From NCBI RefSeq assembly GCF_014253075.1, contig NZ_JACLZJ010000005.1, positions 1 through 64,000 on the forward strand: a DNA stretch of 64,000 nt. The letters are read 5' to 3'. The position numbers and the translations under genes are program-made. Shown here in pieces: positions 43,251 through 52,100 of this stretch. Positions within the stretch are counted from its first letter, which is position 1. Each line of letters opens with the position of its first letter. This DNA comes from Ochrobactrum sp. CM-21-5 (GTDB lineage Bacteria; Pseudomonadota; Alphaproteobacteria; Rhizobiales; Rhizobiaceae). The notes under the pieces are model-generated. The model saw nothing but the letters and a program-made list of their open reading frames with translations. It made no database searches and was not told the origin of the DNA.

Positions 43251-44396
43251 ATGCAGAACACACCGCTTGATGGTCTCAAAGTGGTTGAATTGGCCCGCAT
43301 TCTCGCCGGGCCTTGGGTGGGACAGACGCTTGCCGATCTTGGCGCGAACGTCATCAAGGTTGAAAGCCCGGAAGGCGACGATACGCGGAAATGGGGCCCG
43401 CCCTTCATCGATGTCGACGGCGAGCAATCGGCCGCTTATTTCCATGCCTGCAATCGCGGAAAACGATCGATTACAGCCGACTTCCGCACAGATGAGGGCA
43501 GGGAACTCGTGCGGCGTCTGGTGGCGGACGCCGATATTGTAATCGAGAATTTCAAACTGGGAGGCCTCGATAAATATGGGCTCGATTATGAAAGTCTGAA
43601 GGCGATCAACCCGCGTCTGATCTATTGCTCGATCACAGGTTTCGGCCATACAGGTCCCTATGCGGAGCGCGCTGGTTATGACTTCATGATCCAGGGCATG
43701 GGCGGCATTATGGACCTGACCGGTGAACCGGATGGGGAGCCGCAGAAAGTCGGTGTTGCCTTTGCCGATATTTTCACCGGCCTCTATAGCGTGATTGCCA
43801 TTCAGTCGGCGCTCATCATGCGCGAGCGGACCGGCAAGGGTCAGCATATCGATATGGCGCTGTTCGATTGCATGTCGGCGGTCCTTGCCAATCAGGCGAT
43901 GAACTATCTGGCTTCCGGCGTGTCGCCGAAGCGCATGGGCAATGCGCATCCCAACATCGCACCTTATCAAACGCTTCCAGTCTCGGATGGTTATTTCATC
44001 ATCGCTTGCGGAAATGACGGCCAGTTTGGAAAACTGACTTCGTTGCTGGGAATTGTTGAGATCGCAGCAGACGAGCGCTTCATCAGCAATTCCGCACGCG
44101 TTGCCAATCGTGCGGAATTGACCGGATTGCTGGAGGAGCGCACACGGGAATGGAAACGCGACGACCTGCTGGCCCAGCTTGCAAAGATCGGCGTTCCGGC
44201 CGGACCGATCAATACCGTCGCTGACGTGTTCGCCGATCCGCAATTTCAGGCAAGGGCCATGAAGATCGATCCGCAAGGCGTTCCAGGTCTGCGTACACCG
44301 ATCCGGTTCTCAGACGCGGAACTGAACATTAGTCAGCGTTCTCCCAATCTCGGCGAGCATAGCGAAGCTATTCTTTCGCAGATCGGTACCAAATAG
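43251..44396 (+). CDS. Family III CoA-transferase (CaiB/BaiF), probable glutarate CoA-transferase
   Basis: A 381-residue enzyme of the formyl-CoA transferase fold. LDGLKVVELARILAGPWVGQ is the family N terminus. The nucleophilic aspartate is probably Asp173 in VAFADIFTGL. I start at 43251 (MQNTPLDGL) with GGAAGG upstream. Next to gcdH, it likely moves CoA onto glutarate, as the mammalian SUGCT enzyme does with succinyl-CoA. This assignment is from context; other dicarboxylates remain possible. Confidence 0.85.
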   Translation: MQNTPLDGLKVVELARILAGPWVGQTLADLGANVIKVESPEGDDTRKWGPPFIDVDGEQSAAYFHACNRGKRSITADFRTDEGRELVRRLVADADIVIENFKLGGLDKYGLDYESLKAINPRLIYCSITGFGHTGPYAERAGYDFMIQGMGGIMDLTGEPDGEPQKVGVAFADIFTGLYSVIAIQSALIMRERTGKGQHIDMALFDCMSAVLANQAMNYLASGVSPKRMGNAHPNIAPYQTLPVSDGYFIIACGNDGQFGKLTSLLGIVEIAADERFISNSARVANRAELTGLLEERTREWKRDDLLAQLAKIGVPAGPINTVADVFADPQFQARAMKIDPQGVPGLRTPIRFSDAELNISQRSPNLGEHSEAILSQIGTK

Positions 44397-44417
44397 TTCG
44401 TATCGACAAACGCGATC

Positions 44418-44447
44418 AAAACGCGCGCCTTCTTGGTCGCGCGTTTT
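44418..44447 (+). terminator. Intrinsic terminator after CoA-transferase gene
   Basis: AAAACGCGCG/CGCGCGTTTT perfect 10-bp stem with a 10-base loop and T-rich end. Closes the glutarate unit. Confidence 0.88.
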
Positions 44448-44582
44448 CTTGAAGCTTTTTGTTCGACCGGGAGCTACGAAGCCGCGAGAAACTCAGTCTA
44501 CTTCGTGGCTTCGAACTTGTTTGCAGCAATAAAGCCATGTAGCCATGGACGGAAATTCGTCGGAAATGCAGAAAGCCCAGCG

Positions 44583-45839
44583 ATGACCATCTTCACCGAA
44601 TCCGTAGAGCAGGCTCAAAAAGCCATGCACTCCTTGTTTTCTGAGACGCCGTTGCAACTCAACGACTATCTGTCGCGGAAATATGGCGCAGAAATTTGGC
44701 TGAAGCGCGAAGACTTGACGCCTGTGCGCTCCTACAAGATTCGCGGTGCGTTTAACTTCATTTCCAAGGCAGTAGCGACGACCGACAAAAATGCGGTTTT
44801 CGTCTGTGCATCGGCAGGCAACCACGCTCAAGGATTCGCATTTGTGTGCCGTCATTTCGGACGCAAGGGTGTGGTATTTATGCCGGTTACGACGCCACAG
44901 CAAAAGATCGATAAAACCCGGGCATTTGGGGGTGAGTTCATCGAAATCCGCCTAGTGGGGGATATTTTTGACGTTTGTTATGCAGCCTCGCAGGAGTTTG
45001 CTGCGGCCAACAAGGGCGTCATGGTACCTCCATTCGATCATCCGGGCATCATCGAAGGACAAGCAACAGTTGCCTACGAAATTGAACACCAGTTGCCGGA
45101 AGGAAAGAGGCCCGATTTTGTTCTCTTGCCGGTTGGCGGCGGTGGTCTTTCGGGTGGCGTTACGCAATATATCAGCGATCTCGGATGGGAAACAGCTTTT
45201 CGCTTCATAGAACCGAAAGGCGCCGCCAGCCTCAAAGGAAGCCTTGAAGCTGGCAAACGCATCAAGCTCGCGCATGTGGACAATTTTGTCGACGGCGCTG
45301 CCGTTGCGGAAATTGGCAAGGAAAACTTCAAACTTCTCAAGGGCTTTGACGCGAAAACTGTCATAACAGTTCCGGAAAACCGCCTTTGCTCAACGATCGT
45401 TGAAATGCTCAACATCGAAGGCGTCGTGCTGGAACCGGCTGGCGCTCTCGGCATTGATGCCCTGAAGGACTTCAGGAAAAGCGAGATCAAGGGCAAGCGG
45501 ATTGTCGTGGTGGTTTCAGGCGGCAATTTCGATTTCGAACGACTGCCAGACGTGCGTGAAAGGGCGCTTCGCTTCGAAGGCTTGAAGAAATACTTCATCT
45601 TCCGCTTTCCGCAGCGTCCCGGTGCACTGCGCTCCTTCCTCGACCTGCTTGGACCGGACGACGACATTGCCCGCTTCGAATATCTGAAAAAATCAGCCCG
45701 TAATTTTGGCTCTGTGCTGATTGGCATCGAAACGAAGGATGCGTCAAACTTCAAGCTTCTGGAGAAGAAATTCGCTGAATCCGGATGGGCTTATCAAGAT
45801 ATTACCGATAATCAAGTTCTGGCGGATTTCATCATCTGA
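44583..45839 (+). CDS. ilvA: Threonine ammonia-lyase (threonine dehydratase)
   Basis: A 418-residue PLP enzyme converting threonine to 2-oxobutanoate and ammonia, the first step to isoleucine. The PLP lysine is Lys52 in VRSYKIRGAFN. SAGNHAQGFA and the glycine loop VGGGGLSGG bind substrate and phosphate. The C-terminal 90 residues (from about 325, KKYFIFRFPQRPGALR) form a single ACT-like regulatory domain, as in the shorter class rather than E. coli IlvA with two. I start at 44583; 50 upstream codons to 44433 overlap the preceding terminator and lack similarity. Confidence 0.93.
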   Translation: MTIFTESVEQAQKAMHSLFSETPLQLNDYLSRKYGAEIWLKREDLTPVRSYKIRGAFNFISKAVATTDKNAVFVCASAGNHAQGFAFVCRHFGRKGVVFMPVTTPQQKIDKTRAFGGEFIEIRLVGDIFDVCYAASQEFAAANKGVMVPPFDHPGIIEGQATVAYEIEHQLPEGKRPDFVLLPVGGGGLSGGVTQYISDLGWETAFRFIEPKGAASLKGSLEAGKRIKLAHVDNFVDGAAVAEIGKENFKLLKGFDAKTVITVPENRLCSTIVEMLNIEGVVLEPAGALGIDALKDFRKSEIKGKRIVVVVSGGNFDFERLPDVRERALRFEGLKKYFIFRFPQRPGALRSFLDLLGPDDDIARFEYLKKSARNFGSVLIGIETKDASNFKLLEKKFAESGWAYQDITDNQVLADFII

Positions 45840-46166
45840 TCGGATAGAGTGCACTGCAAGCTGACCAAAGGTACGCTGCGCTCACAACGAAATCATTTGC
45901 TTTTACCGGCGAAACACTCCATATGGCGGACAAGGCGCATGGGCCGGATTTTCCGGTTCTCCCGAGATTAGGACTTGTTGCGTCTCCTCCTCTGCTTCCG
46001 GAATGGTTCGGTAGGAGAGGGGCCTGGGTTTAGCCTGGGCACGGCAGCGCAAGTCGCACGGGGTTTTCCGGGCGTCCCGTCGTTATCATCCAAAAAACAT
46101 TTGGTTTGGCAGGTTGCGCCTGCTCGACGTTAAAGCGGACCGCTCGAATGCGGCCGCCGAGAGAGA
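45840..46166 (+). other. Long structured leader upstream of DEAD-box helicase
   Basis: No gene is seen in these 327 bases. Several GC-rich inverted pieces are visible: CCGG-attttCCGG near 45952, a pyrimidine run CTCCTCCTC near 45987 that can pair with GGAGAGG near 46013, GCCTGGG-tttAGCCTGGGC near 46020, and ACGGG...CCCGT around 46058-46080. This could be a regulated 5' leader of the helicase mRNA, as seen for cold-shock helicases, or an unannotated small RNA. I cannot match it to a named RNA family. Confidence 0.4.
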
Positions 46167-47528
46167 TTGAATTTGACACAAGAAAACACAGGCGGCTTTG
46201 CCGCTTTGGGCGTCACCGGCGTTTTGCTCAAGGGCGTTGAAGCCGCTGGCATGACAGAACCGAAGCCTATTCAGTTCCAGGCTATCCCGCACCAGCTTGA
46301 AGGCCGCGATATTCTGGGCATTGCCCAGACCGGGTCGGGCAAGACGGCTGCCTTCAGCCTTCCAATCCTGCAAAAGATCATCGCTCTGGGCGATAAGCGC
46401 CGGGGAAAAACCGCACGCGCACTTATCCTTGCGCCAACCCGCGAACTGGCGGTTCAGATCGAAGAAACCATCCGCACCGTTTCCAAAAGTGCGCACATAT
46501 CCACCGCACTCGTTTTGGGCGGCGTTTCCAAGCTTTCCCAGATCAAGCGTCTAGCACCGGGCGTCGATGTTCTCATCGCCACGCCGGGCCGGCTGACGGA
46601 CTTGATGCGTGACGGACTTGTCGATCTGTCCCAGACCCGCTGGCTGGTACTGGACGAAGCTGACCGTATGCTCGACATGGGCTTCATCAACGATGTGAAG
46701 CGCATTGCCAAAGCAACGCATGCTGAACGCCAGACCGCGCTTTTCTCGGCCACCATGCCAAAGGAAATTGCGTCGCTTGCCGAACGCCTCCTGCGCGATC
46801 CAATTCGCGTGGAGGTGGCGCCGCAGGGAACCACCGCTGCTGAGATCACGCAAGTTGTGCATCCTTCTCCCACCAAGGAAAAGCGTCGGCTTCTGTCTGC
46901 GATGCTGACCGATCAGAGCATGCGTTCCGTTATCGTCTTTACGCGCACCAAACACGGCGCGGATGCGGTCGTTCGCCATCTCGAACGGGACGGTTATGAC
47001 GTGGCGGCTATTCATGGCAACAAATCGCAGAATGCGCGCCAGCGCGCATTGACCGGCTTCCGTAGCGGCTCATTGCGCATTCTTGTTGCCACAGACATCG
47101 CCGCACGCGGCATTGATGTTCCCGGTATTAGCCATGTGGTGAACTATGACCTGCCGGACGAGCCGGAAACCTATGTACACCGTATCGGCCGTACCGGTCG
47201 CAATGGTGCCAGCGGCGCATCGATCACGCTATATGATCCAGCAACGGAAGAATCCAAGCTGCGGGCTGTAGAACGCGTGACACGCAGCAAACTGCCGATC
47301 AAGGATGCTCCGGTAAAACCAGCACCGGCGCCCGTCGGCAGAGACACTGCAACGGATGCGGAAAAGCCGCGCCACAACAACCGCAAGCCAGGCTCGCAAA
47401 ATGGTCCCCAGAAGCACCGGCGTCCGGCGCAAAAGGCAGGGGAACATCGCCCGGCCGGTACGAGCAGTGAAGCAGCGCCGAAAGCAAAGCGTCCTTTCCG
47501 GCGCAAACGCCGCAACGCTGCAGCTTGA
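46167..47528 (+). CDS. DEAD-box ATP-dependent RNA helicase (RhlE-like)
   Basis: A 453-residue helicase with all core motifs: Q motif region PKPIQFQAIP, motif I AQTGSGKT, Ia PTRELAVQ, Ib TPGRLTD, II LDEADRMLD, III SATMP, IV VIVFTRTK, V ATDIAARGID and VI HRIGRTGR. The C-terminal 80 residues are basic and low-complexity (RRPAQK, RRKRRNAAA), typical for RNA binding in the RhlE group. The start codon is TTG at 46167, preceded by GAGAGAG; another TTG two codons on is possible. A rare start plus a long leader suggests tight translational control. Confidence 0.93.
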   Translation: MNLTQENTGGFAALGVTGVLLKGVEAAGMTEPKPIQFQAIPHQLEGRDILGIAQTGSGKTAAFSLPILQKIIALGDKRRGKTARALILAPTRELAVQIEETIRTVSKSAHISTALVLGGVSKLSQIKRLAPGVDVLIATPGRLTDLMRDGLVDLSQTRWLVLDEADRMLDMGFINDVKRIAKATHAERQTALFSATMPKEIASLAERLLRDPIRVEVAPQGTTAAEITQVVHPSPTKEKRRLLSAMLTDQSMRSVIVFTRTKHGADAVVRHLERDGYDVAAIHGNKSQNARQRALTGFRSGSLRILVATDIAARGIDVPGISHVVNYDLPDEPETYVHRIGRTGRNGASGASITLYDPATEESKLRAVERVTRSKLPIKDAPVKPAPAPVGRDTATDAEKPRHNNRKPGSQNGPQKHRRPAQKAGEHRPAGTSSEAAPKAKRPFRRKRRNAAA

Positions 47529-47546
47529 TAGATAAAAGCATTTTAC

Positions 47547-47576
47547 AAAAGCCGCTCCGAAAAGGGGCGGCTTTTT
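47547..47576 (+). terminator. Intrinsic terminator after helicase gene
   Basis: AAAAGCCGCTCC-gaaaa-GGGGCGGCTTTTT: stem of about 12 bp with T-run. Ends the helicase transcript 19 bases after its stop. Confidence 0.9.
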
Positions 47577-47695
47577 CGCATGGAGACCGGTTACGGGTTT
47601 CAGATTGCCCGTAGATTTGGAAAATTATTCCATACTTGCTTGAAGGGCAGGGCACTTCCCCATACCTTCCCTTTTAAACAGAAAGGACGCAAGGC

Positions 47696-48724
47696 ATGTT
47701 CAACTCGGTGCTCGACGCCATTGGCAATACGCCGCTGATCCGCCTGAAAAAGGCTTCCGAACTGACCGGCTGCGATATTTACGGCAAGGCGGAGTTCCTG
47801 AATCCGGGGCAGTCGGTGAAGGACCGCGCGGCACTTTACATCATCCGCGACGCGGAAAAGCGTGGCCTGCTCAAACCCGGTGGCATTATCGTGGAAGGCA
47901 CAGCCGGCAATACCGGCATCGGATTGACGATGGTAGCCAAGGCGCTCGGTTATCACACAGTAATCGTCATTCCAGAAACACAGAGCCAGGAAAAGAAGGA
48001 CGCGCTGCGGCTGCTCGGCGCAGAACTGATCGAAGTACCTGCTGCGCCTTATCGCAATCCCAACAACTACGTGCGTCTTTCAGGCCGTCTTGCCGAACAG
48101 ATGTCCAAGACAGAGCCGAATGGCGCAATCTGGGCCAACCAGTTCGATAACCCCATCAACCGGCGGGCACATATCGAGACCACGGCGCAGGAAATCTGGA
48201 AAGCGACGAACGGCAAAGTCCACGGTTTTGTTTCGGCTGTCGGCTCCGGCGGCACGCTTGCCGGTACGGCAATCGGCCTGAAGGAGCGGAACAAGAATAT
48301 CAGAATCGCACTTGCCGATCCGCATGGCGCGGCGCTTCATTCCTTTTACACGACAGGTGAGTTGAAGTCCGAAGGCGACTCGATCACGGAAGGTATCGGA
48401 CAGGGCCGCATAACGGCCAATCTCGAAGATTTCGAACCGGATTTCTCTTATCGTCTGTCGGACGCAGAGGCGCTCGATATACTATTCGATCTGGTGGAAG
48501 AGGAGGGGCTTTGTCTGGGCGGCTCATCAGGAATTAATATTGCCGGTGCAATCCATCTTGCAAAAGATCTCGGACCGGGCCACACAATTGTAACGGTGCT
48601 TTGCGACTATGGTAACCGCTACCAGTCGAAGCTGTTCAATCCTGCTTTCCTGCGCGGCAAGAACCTGCCTGTGCCGGACTGGCTAGAAAGAAAAACTGAA
48701 ATAGACATACCATTCGAGGGATGA
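47696..48724 (+). CDS. cysK: Cysteine synthase A (O-acetylserine sulfhydrylase)
   Basis: A 342-residue PLP enzyme that makes cysteine from O-acetylserine and sulfide. Lys42 in NPGQSVKDRAA binds PLP. EGTAGNTGIGL is the substrate loop and SAVGSGGTLAGT the phosphate loop. It is about 30 residues longer than E. coli CysK at the C terminus, as usual in this lineage. AAAGGACGCAAGG supplies the ribosome-binding site. The stop overlaps the next frame, so cysK, alaX, the sulfurtransferase and the GNAT gene appear to be one operon. Confidence 0.93.
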   Translation: MFNSVLDAIGNTPLIRLKKASELTGCDIYGKAEFLNPGQSVKDRAALYIIRDAEKRGLLKPGGIIVEGTAGNTGIGLTMVAKALGYHTVIVIPETQSQEKKDALRLLGAELIEVPAAPYRNPNNYVRLSGRLAEQMSKTEPNGAIWANQFDNPINRRAHIETTAQEIWKATNGKVHGFVSAVGSGGTLAGTAIGLKERNKNIRIALADPHGAALHSFYTTGELKSEGDSITEGIGQGRITANLEDFEPDFSYRLSDAEALDILFDLVEEEGLCLGGSSGINIAGAIHLAKDLGPGHTIVTVLCDYGNRYQSKLFNPAFLRGKNLPVPDWLERKTEIDIPFEG

Positions 48725-48726
48725 TC

Positions 48727-49470
48727 ATGGCACACGAGACCGAAGCGCTTTTCCGCGAAGATTCCTATCTTTCAACTGCGGAGGGCACGGTCCTCGCCAT
48801 TGCGGAGAACGGTGGCATCGTTCTCGATCAGACGAACTTCTACGCAACTTCCGGTGGGCAACCGGGCGATACCGGATACTTCGAACGCGCAGACGGTTCC
48901 CGGATAGAAATATCCGCGACGATTACTGGCGAATCCAAGAACGAAATTCTCCATCTTCCAATCGAAGGTCAGTCGCAGCCTGATATTGGCGAGAAGCTTG
49001 TCCTGCACATCGATTGGGGGCGCCGCTACAGATTGATGCGCATGCATACGGCATGCCACCTCTTGTCCGTTGCCTGCCCGTTTCCGATTACGGGTGCTGC
49101 AGTCGGAGAGGAAGAAAGCCGTGTTGACTTCGATCTTCCGGATTCAAGCTACACCAAGGAGTCCGTGACCGAAAAACTCATGGAAATGGTGAAAGCCAAC
49201 AATGCCGTTTCTATTCGCTGGATCAGTGACGACGAATTTCTGGCCAATCCTGAAATCGTGAAATCGAAAAATGTCCGTCCGCCGGTCGGGTCAGGTCGTA
49301 TCAGGCTAGTGATGATTGGCGAAAACGGCACCGTGGACTCGCAACCTTGCGGCGGCACACACGTTTCGGAAACCCAGGAAGTGGGCGAGATACACATCGG
49401 CAAGATCGAGAAAAAAGGTAAGGAAAACCGCCGTTTCCGCATTCGCTTCGGCACATTGCCGGAAGCTTGA
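48727..49470 (+). CDS. AlaX-type alanyl-tRNA editing protein
   Basis: A 247-residue free-standing editing domain related to the C-terminal part of alanyl-tRNA synthetase. It hydrolyses mischarged tRNA (Ser- or Gly-tRNA-Ala in studied members). The zinc ligands are intact: HTACH (HxxxH) and CGGTH (CxxxH). ATSGGQPGDTG is the conserved N-terminal glycine motif. I choose the ATG at 48727, which puts GAGGG at 7 bases; an ATG at 48721 overlaps the cysK stop but leaves no spacing. Its place between cysK and a sulfurtransferase hints at a link to cysteine or serine supply. Confidence 0.88.
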   Translation: MAHETEALFREDSYLSTAEGTVLAIAENGGIVLDQTNFYATSGGQPGDTGYFERADGSRIEISATITGESKNEILHLPIEGQSQPDIGEKLVLHIDWGRRYRLMRMHTACHLLSVACPFPITGAAVGEEESRVDFDLPDSSYTKESVTEKLMEMVKANNAVSIRWISDDEFLANPEIVKSKNVRPPVGSGRIRLVMIGENGTVDSQPCGGTHVSETQEVGEIHIGKIEKKGKENRRFRIRFGTLPEA

Positions 49471-49492
49471 TCCGACTGCAGGAGAACTGATC

Positions 49493-50347
49493 ATGGCTGA
49501 GAGAAGCGCCTTTGTCGTTACACGCGAGTGGCTGAAAGACCAACTCGGCAAGCCCGGTATCGCTATAGTTGACGCATCCTGGTATCTGCCTGCAGCGGGG
49601 CGGAACGGGCAGGACGAGTATGACGCGGCCCATATTCCTGGCGCAGTGTTCTTCGATCAGGATAAGATCGCCGACAAGGAGTCCGGCCTTCCGCATACCT
49701 TGCCATCACCCGAACTCTTTTCGCAGCATGCCGGCGCAATGGGCATTACGGCGGACGAAACTGTCGTTGTCTATGACGGACCAGGGATGTTTTCCGCTCC
49801 GCGCGTCTGGTGGATGTTCCGCGTCATGGGCGTCAAAAATGTCTATGTTCTGGATGGCGGTTTCGATGGCTGGAAAAAAGCTGGATTTCCGGTCACAGAC
49901 GAAGCGACAAAGATCGCATCGACGCTGTTCACACCATCATTCGACGCTGATGCTGTCGTCAGTTTTCCGGAAATGCGCGAGATCGTTGAGGGTCAAAAAG
50001 CGCAGATCGCTGATGCCCGCGCCGCCGGCCGCTTTGCAGGGCGCGACGCCGAGCCTCGGGCGGGGATGCGTTCGGGCCATATGCCGGGCGCACGCAATGT
50101 TCCAGTCGGAAGCTTGTCCGAAAACGGCGAATTGAAAGATCTCGAAAGCCTGCGCAAAATATTCGATGATGCGGGAGTGGATCTGGCGAACCCGGTTGTC
50201 ACCAGCTGCGGGTCAGGTGTCACTGCCGCTGTCATCACTCTTGCCCTGACGTCGCTTGGCCATCGGAACAATCGCCTCTATGACGGCTCCTGGAGCGAAT
50301 GGGGCAGCAGACAGGACACGCCCGTTGAAATGGGCGACGTGAAATAG
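49493..50347 (+). CDS. sseA: 3-mercaptopyruvate sulfurtransferase
   Basis: A 284-residue two-domain rhodanese. The active-site loop Cys239-GSGVTA is the mercaptopyruvate sulfurtransferase form rather than the thiosulfate form (CRKGVTA). The first domain (residues 8-135, IVDASWYLPAAGRNG) is the inactive half. It transfers sulfur from 3-mercaptopyruvate to cyanide or thiol acceptors. I start at 49493 (MAERSAFVVTREWL) with GGAGAA upstream; upstream codons to 49316 lie inside the alaX gene in another frame. Confidence 0.92.
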   Translation: MAERSAFVVTREWLKDQLGKPGIAIVDASWYLPAAGRNGQDEYDAAHIPGAVFFDQDKIADKESGLPHTLPSPELFSQHAGAMGITADETVVVYDGPGMFSAPRVWWMFRVMGVKNVYVLDGGFDGWKKAGFPVTDEATKIASTLFTPSFDADAVVSFPEMREIVEGQKAQIADARAAGRFAGRDAEPRAGMRSGHMPGARNVPVGSLSENGELKDLESLRKIFDDAGVDLANPVVTSCGSGVTAAVITLALTSLGHRNNRLYDGSWSEWGSRQDTPVEMGDVK

Positions 50348-50349
50348 TC

Positions 50350-50871
50350 ATGCCCCAGATGCTTAAAGCCAGAATTACCAATCTGGAGATGACATCGCGG
50401 CCTGCTTTGTCTGTTCCTATCCCCGCCGGCCTGCGGCTCGCGATTATGCGAGCCAGCGACATGCCGGTGCACTACTATCGCTATCTCTACGAGCAGATCG
50501 GTCGCAAGCACCATTGGATGATGCGTCGCGTACAGAGCGATGCGCAGGTAGCCGCTGCGATCCATGCCGAAACGAGTGAAATACACGTCCTGCACGTGGA
50601 TGGTTGCCCGGCGGGTTTTGTGGAGTTCGATCTGTCCGCAATGCCAGAGGTTGTAGAGATACTCTACTTCGGATTGATCGGCGATTTTCAGGGAAGGGGA
50701 CTTGCCAAATTTTTCCTGAATGAAGCCATTTCGGCTGCTTGGGCTCACGGGCCGCAAAAGGTTGCCATACACACCAACACGCTCGACAGCCCGCGCGCCT
50801 TGCAGCTCTATCAAAAGATCGGCTTCACGCCTGTCAGCTGGTCTGAAGAAGAAATCATGGCTTGGGAATAG
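50350..50871 (+). CDS. GNAT-family N-acetyltransferase
   Basis: A 173-residue acetyltransferase. The acetyl-CoA binding motif is FQGRGLAKFFLNEAI (Q/RxxGxG/A), followed by the TNTLDSPRALQLYQKIGF segment common at the end of the fold. It starts 2 bases after the sulfurtransferase stop, so it is probably translated from the same message. The substrate is unknown; an amino acid or a thiol compound would fit the cysteine-related operon, but that is a guess. Confidence 0.85.
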   Translation: MPQMLKARITNLEMTSRPALSVPIPAGLRLAIMRASDMPVHYYRYLYEQIGRKHHWMMRRVQSDAQVAAAIHAETSEIHVLHVDGCPAGFVEFDLSAMPEVVEILYFGLIGDFQGRGLAKFFLNEAISAAWAHGPQKVAIHTNTLDSPRALQLYQKIGFTPVSWSEEEIMAWE

Positions 50872-50886
50872 ACAAGAAACTGCCAG

Positions 50887-51723
50887 TCATCCCCTGACTA
50901 TTTCCCTGCCAACGCTGATCGGCACGATAGAAGCGCCGGCAATCCGTCCGCTCTCTTCATCGAAAACAACGCAATTCCTACCGCGCTGCTTGGCCATATA
51001 AAGACACCGGTCTGCACGGCTCATCACCTGTGAATTCGTCTCATTTTTGGGCGCGGAGGCAACCCCGATGCTGATCGTGAGCGGGTAAACCTGATATTCG
51101 GTCGTGTGGAACGGCGTATTTTCCACTTCCGCGCGTATGCGCTGCGCCACACGCATTCCGGTTTCGCCACTGGCGCCAGGCAGAAAAACACAAAACTCTT
51201 CCCCGCCAATACGACCGACAAGATCACCTTTCCGCGTTACATTCTGCAGTGCAAATGCAATTAGCTTGAGAGCACGATCACCCACACCATGGCCAAAAGT
51301 ATCGTTGATGGCTTTGAAATGATCCGCATCGATAACGAGAATCGTTCCTGATTCGATGCGTGAACGACTGATCTTCATCGCTTCGAACAACGCTTCACGG
51401 TTCAGAAGCCCGGTCATGTGATCGATGCGCGAACGAGCTTGAAGCTCTACATGCGCCTTTTCTAGCAGACCATAGGCATCCTTCAACTTGTTGTGCTGAA
51501 GAAAAATATAGGCGAGCGAAGGAAAAGCCGTGACGAAGGGAATACCGATACTCAGGCTGGTGGCAACAACACCGGGGGCAGCACCCGTCGAAAATGCCAC
51601 GACCCAGGTCACCCCCATCGAAAAAAGGGCGACAGACAGCGTTATCAATGCCGCCTTCCACAGAGCCGTCTTCATTCTCCCGCTCTCCCCCAACTTAAAC
51701 AACGGTGTCCTAAACGCCCGCAT
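50887..51723 (-). CDS. Membrane-bound diguanylate cyclase (GGDEF)
   Basis: A 278-residue protein with two N-terminal membrane helices (about residues 18-45 and 50-75), a short coiled linker, and a GGDEF domain (about 95-265). The active-site loop reads GGEEF, which is catalytic. The inhibitory I-site RKGD lies exactly five residues upstream, so the product c-di-GMP probably limits activity. DHMTGLLNREA and DADHFKAINDTFGH are further signature blocks. There is no sensor domain beyond the membrane part. It converges on the GNAT gene with 15 bases between stops. Confidence 0.92.
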   Translation of the reverse strand: MRAFRTPLFKLGESGRMKTALWKAALITLSVALFSMGVTWVVAFSTGAAPGVVATSLSIGIPFVTAFPSLAYIFLQHNKLKDAYGLLEKAHVELQARSRIDHMTGLLNREALFEAMKISRSRIESGTILVIDADHFKAINDTFGHGVGDRALKLIAFALQNVTRKGDLVGRIGGEEFCVFLPGASGETGMRVAQRIRAEVENTPFHTTEYQVYPLTISIGVASAPKNETNSQVMSRADRCLYMAKQRGRNCVVFDEESGRIAGASIVPISVGREIVRG

Positions 51724-52100
51724 CTGAACCCTCTATGAACGGGTTCTGTTTATTGCGGGCCTTATAAAAGGATCGCTCGAGACGGGAAAGAGATCATCGC
51801 AGATGGCTACAATTTTCAAGATAGTAGTGCCATTAATGACACAATCTATGGTAGCATCTTTCATATATATTAAGGGTAATATTAATCCAGCACAACTATC
51901 TTTAAACAGATTACGCTAATCCGCAATAAATCATGCGTTACTAAAATACAAAATATTGGAACATACTGTCCGAAGACGAGAACCGGTTTTTCACAACGTA
52001 CCGAAGAGCAGGCACCACGATACACCAGTATAACAAGACTGAAGCGCCGACATTAATCGGTGGACGCTTCAGTTCTGGTTCCCATGTATGTCGATTAGCC
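51724..52100. other. AT-rich intergenic stretch upstream of the GGDEF gene
   Basis: No gene was found in this 377-base stretch. It must hold the promoter of the GGDEF gene. A degenerate fragment with GAGAACCGGTTTTTC near 51978 recalls the core of the palindromic repeats at 9523 and 17517 but lacks their ends. A strong hairpin sits at 52039-52072. Confidence 0.5.
52039..52072 (-). terminator. Terminator of the 53-residue membrane protein gene
   Basis: CTGAAGCG/CGCTTCAG perfect 8-bp stem enclosing a second CCGA/TCGG pair. On the minus strand it is followed by TCTTGTT, 29 bases past the stop of the small gene at 52101. Confidence 0.65.

Noticed and set aside
44433-44582. Extended N terminus for threonine dehydratase
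   Set aside because: The extra codons include half of the preceding terminator hairpin and do not resemble the family.
51963-52000. Possible further copy of the palindromic repeat near the GGDEF gene
   Set aside because: Only the GAGAACCGGTTTTTC core is similar; the inverted ends are missing.
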